Shown here: in pieces, positions 30,642 through 31,448 of the stretch
How positions within the stretch are numbered: the stretch's first letter is position 1
Layout of the letters: each line of letters begins with the position of its first letter
Assembly (NCBI GenBank): GCA_964485635.1
Contig: CAZAJS010000007.1
Coordinates: forward strand, 1 to 31,448
Direction of reading: 5' to 3'
Length of the DNA: 31,448 bases
DNA from: CAZAJS01 sp964485635
GTDB taxonomy: Bacteria > Pseudomonadota > Gammaproteobacteria > Francisellales > Francisellaceae
Notes under the pieces: model-generated
What the model was told of the DNA's origin: nothing
Databases searched by the model: none
The model's input: the letters and a program-made list of their open reading frames with translations, nothing else
Position numbers and translations under genes: made by a program

Positions 30642-31448
30642 TTATTTTAGCCGACTACGTTGTTTTTTGCAAATATTAACAAAGCGACCAAATAGTGCCC
30701 ATAACAATAAAAATCCACCTAAAAACCAAGGTCCGATCATGCTCCATAAAGTCTTTTGTTGTCTTGGTTGAACATAATCAACTAAAACATTTTGCTGGTT
30801 CGGTGCAATGATTTTTTGAATGCTTCCATCTGGTCTTATAACTGCTGTAATGCCACTATTCGTTGTTTGAGCAATATATCGATGGACTTCAATAGCACGC
30901 ATTTGAGCGATTTGAAGATGTTGCCAAGGGGCTAATGAGTCACCAAACCAACCATCATCGCTACTAATGACTAGATACTCAGCATGTTTTGATTGTTGTC
31001 TGACTTGAAATGGAAAAGCACTTTCATAACAGATAAAAGCAGCAACGGGATGTTGGTTGAGCTGTAAAAGTGGTTGATGGTGACCACCTTCTGTAAATTG
31101 GCTAATCGGCATATTTAACCAGTGCATGATCGGAATAGAGATCGAAGGAAATGGGAAATACTCGCCAAATGGGACTAAATGCGATTTAACATAGTCGCCT
31201 TGACCATCACCAAAGACTTGTAACGTATTGTAATAATGCATTTGATGGTCAATTTCTTTAGCCTGTAAGATGCCTACAACAATAGCACTATTTTGTTGTT
31301 GACCGATTTGATTAATTTTTTGTAAGTAGCTTGGAATATCACTGGCAAATAATGGCAAGGCATTTTCAGGCCAAATAATAACATCAGCAGGGTGGTTTTG
31401 TGTGGTTTGCGCATAGTAACTTAGAATAGGAGCACGTTGGGATGCGGC
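30642..31448 (-). CDS. lnt: Apolipoprotein N-acyltransferase (N-terminus beyond window edge)
   Basis: Lnt adds the third acyl chain to the lipoprotein N-terminal cysteine in the inner membrane. The frame stays open to the end of the window (upstream residues read AASQRAPILSYYAQTTQN), so the membrane-embedded N-terminal half is missing. The nitrilase-like domain is present with all three catalytic residues: Glu in IIWPENALP, Lys in YVKSHLVPFGEYFP, and Cys in AFICYESAFP. SSDDGWFGDSLAPWQHLQIAQMRAIE and TTNSGITAVIRPDG are conserved. One C-terminal transmembrane helix (WFLGGFLLLWALFG) and a basic tail follow. It is upstream of the CBS gene on the minus strand. Its presence fits the lipoproteins seen here (PilF and PqiC-like). 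Confidence 0.95.
   Translation of the reverse strand, partial: AASQRAPILSYYAQTTQNHPADVIIWPENALPLFASDIPSYLQKINQIGQQQNSAIVVGILQAKEIDHQMHYYNTLQVFGDGQGDYVKSHLVPFGEYFPFPSISIPIMHWLNMPISQFTEGGHHQPLLQLNQHPVAAFICYESAFPFQVRQQSKHAEYLVISSDDGWFGDSLAPWQHLQIAQMRAIEVHRYIAQTTNSGITAVIRPDGSIQKIIAPNQQNVLVDYVQPRQQKTLWSMIGPWFLGGFLLLWALFGRFVNICKKQRSRLK

Overview
The window is a compact, low-GC stretch of a gammaproteobacterial chromosome, almost all of it housekeeping genes. Gammaproteobacterial signs are pheS-pheT followed by an IHF-like gene, rpsF-rpsR-rplI-dnaB, rlmN followed by a PilF-type lipoprotein, LpxK, Lnt, and an MCE lipid transporter. Several features recall Legionellales or other host-associated lineages: paired MHS-family (ProP-like) transporters, a DUF5993-like micro-protein beside a variant DsbB, and broken-up ancestral operons. 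The genus cannot be fixed from this sequence. I saw no tRNA, rRNA, CRISPR array, insertion sequence or prophage.

Layout. At 1-5550 (+) lie the end of a mutT/NUDIX gene, then pheS, pheT, a very divergent ihfA-like gene and a ctpA-type S41 protease, with overlapping ends. At 5551-6742 (+) is rpsF-rpsR-rplI, preceded by a promoter and a leader that can fold into a three-way junction. A terminator interleaved with a near-consensus promoter leads into dnaB (6860-8260). Then come rlmN, pilF and rluB, followed by pyrG and two tandem MHS transporters, then a CaxA/YrbG-type exchanger (to 16737).

At 16779-20217 (-) is a four-gene MCE (Mla-like) transporter operon: STAS-fused permease, ATPase, MCE protein and PqiC-like lipoprotein. 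Its promoter carries an 11-bp inverted repeat. Divergent from it is lpxK, overlapped by an unrecognised exported cysteine-rich gene. rpsA (-) lies between two of the longest gene-poor gaps, each holding hairpin or terminator signals. From 24627 (+) follow a Bax-like glucosaminidase, guaA, a DUF5993-like micro-protein, a dsbB variant and dxs. A CBS-domain gene and the 3' part of lnt (-) close the window.

Functional themes are translation (PheST, S6, S18, L9, S1, RlmN, RluB), nucleotide supply (PyrG, GuaA, MutT), replication and the nucleoid (DnaB, IHF-like), and envelope building and maintenance (LpxK, MCE transporter, Lnt, Bax, CtpA, PilF, DsbB). Nothing here is a clear new defence or mobile system. 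The best candidates for undescribed biology are the rpsF leader fold, the degenerate IHF-like protein, the DsbB variant with its micro-protein, the unknown gene after lpxK, and the operator-like palindromes upstream of the MCE operon and guaA.
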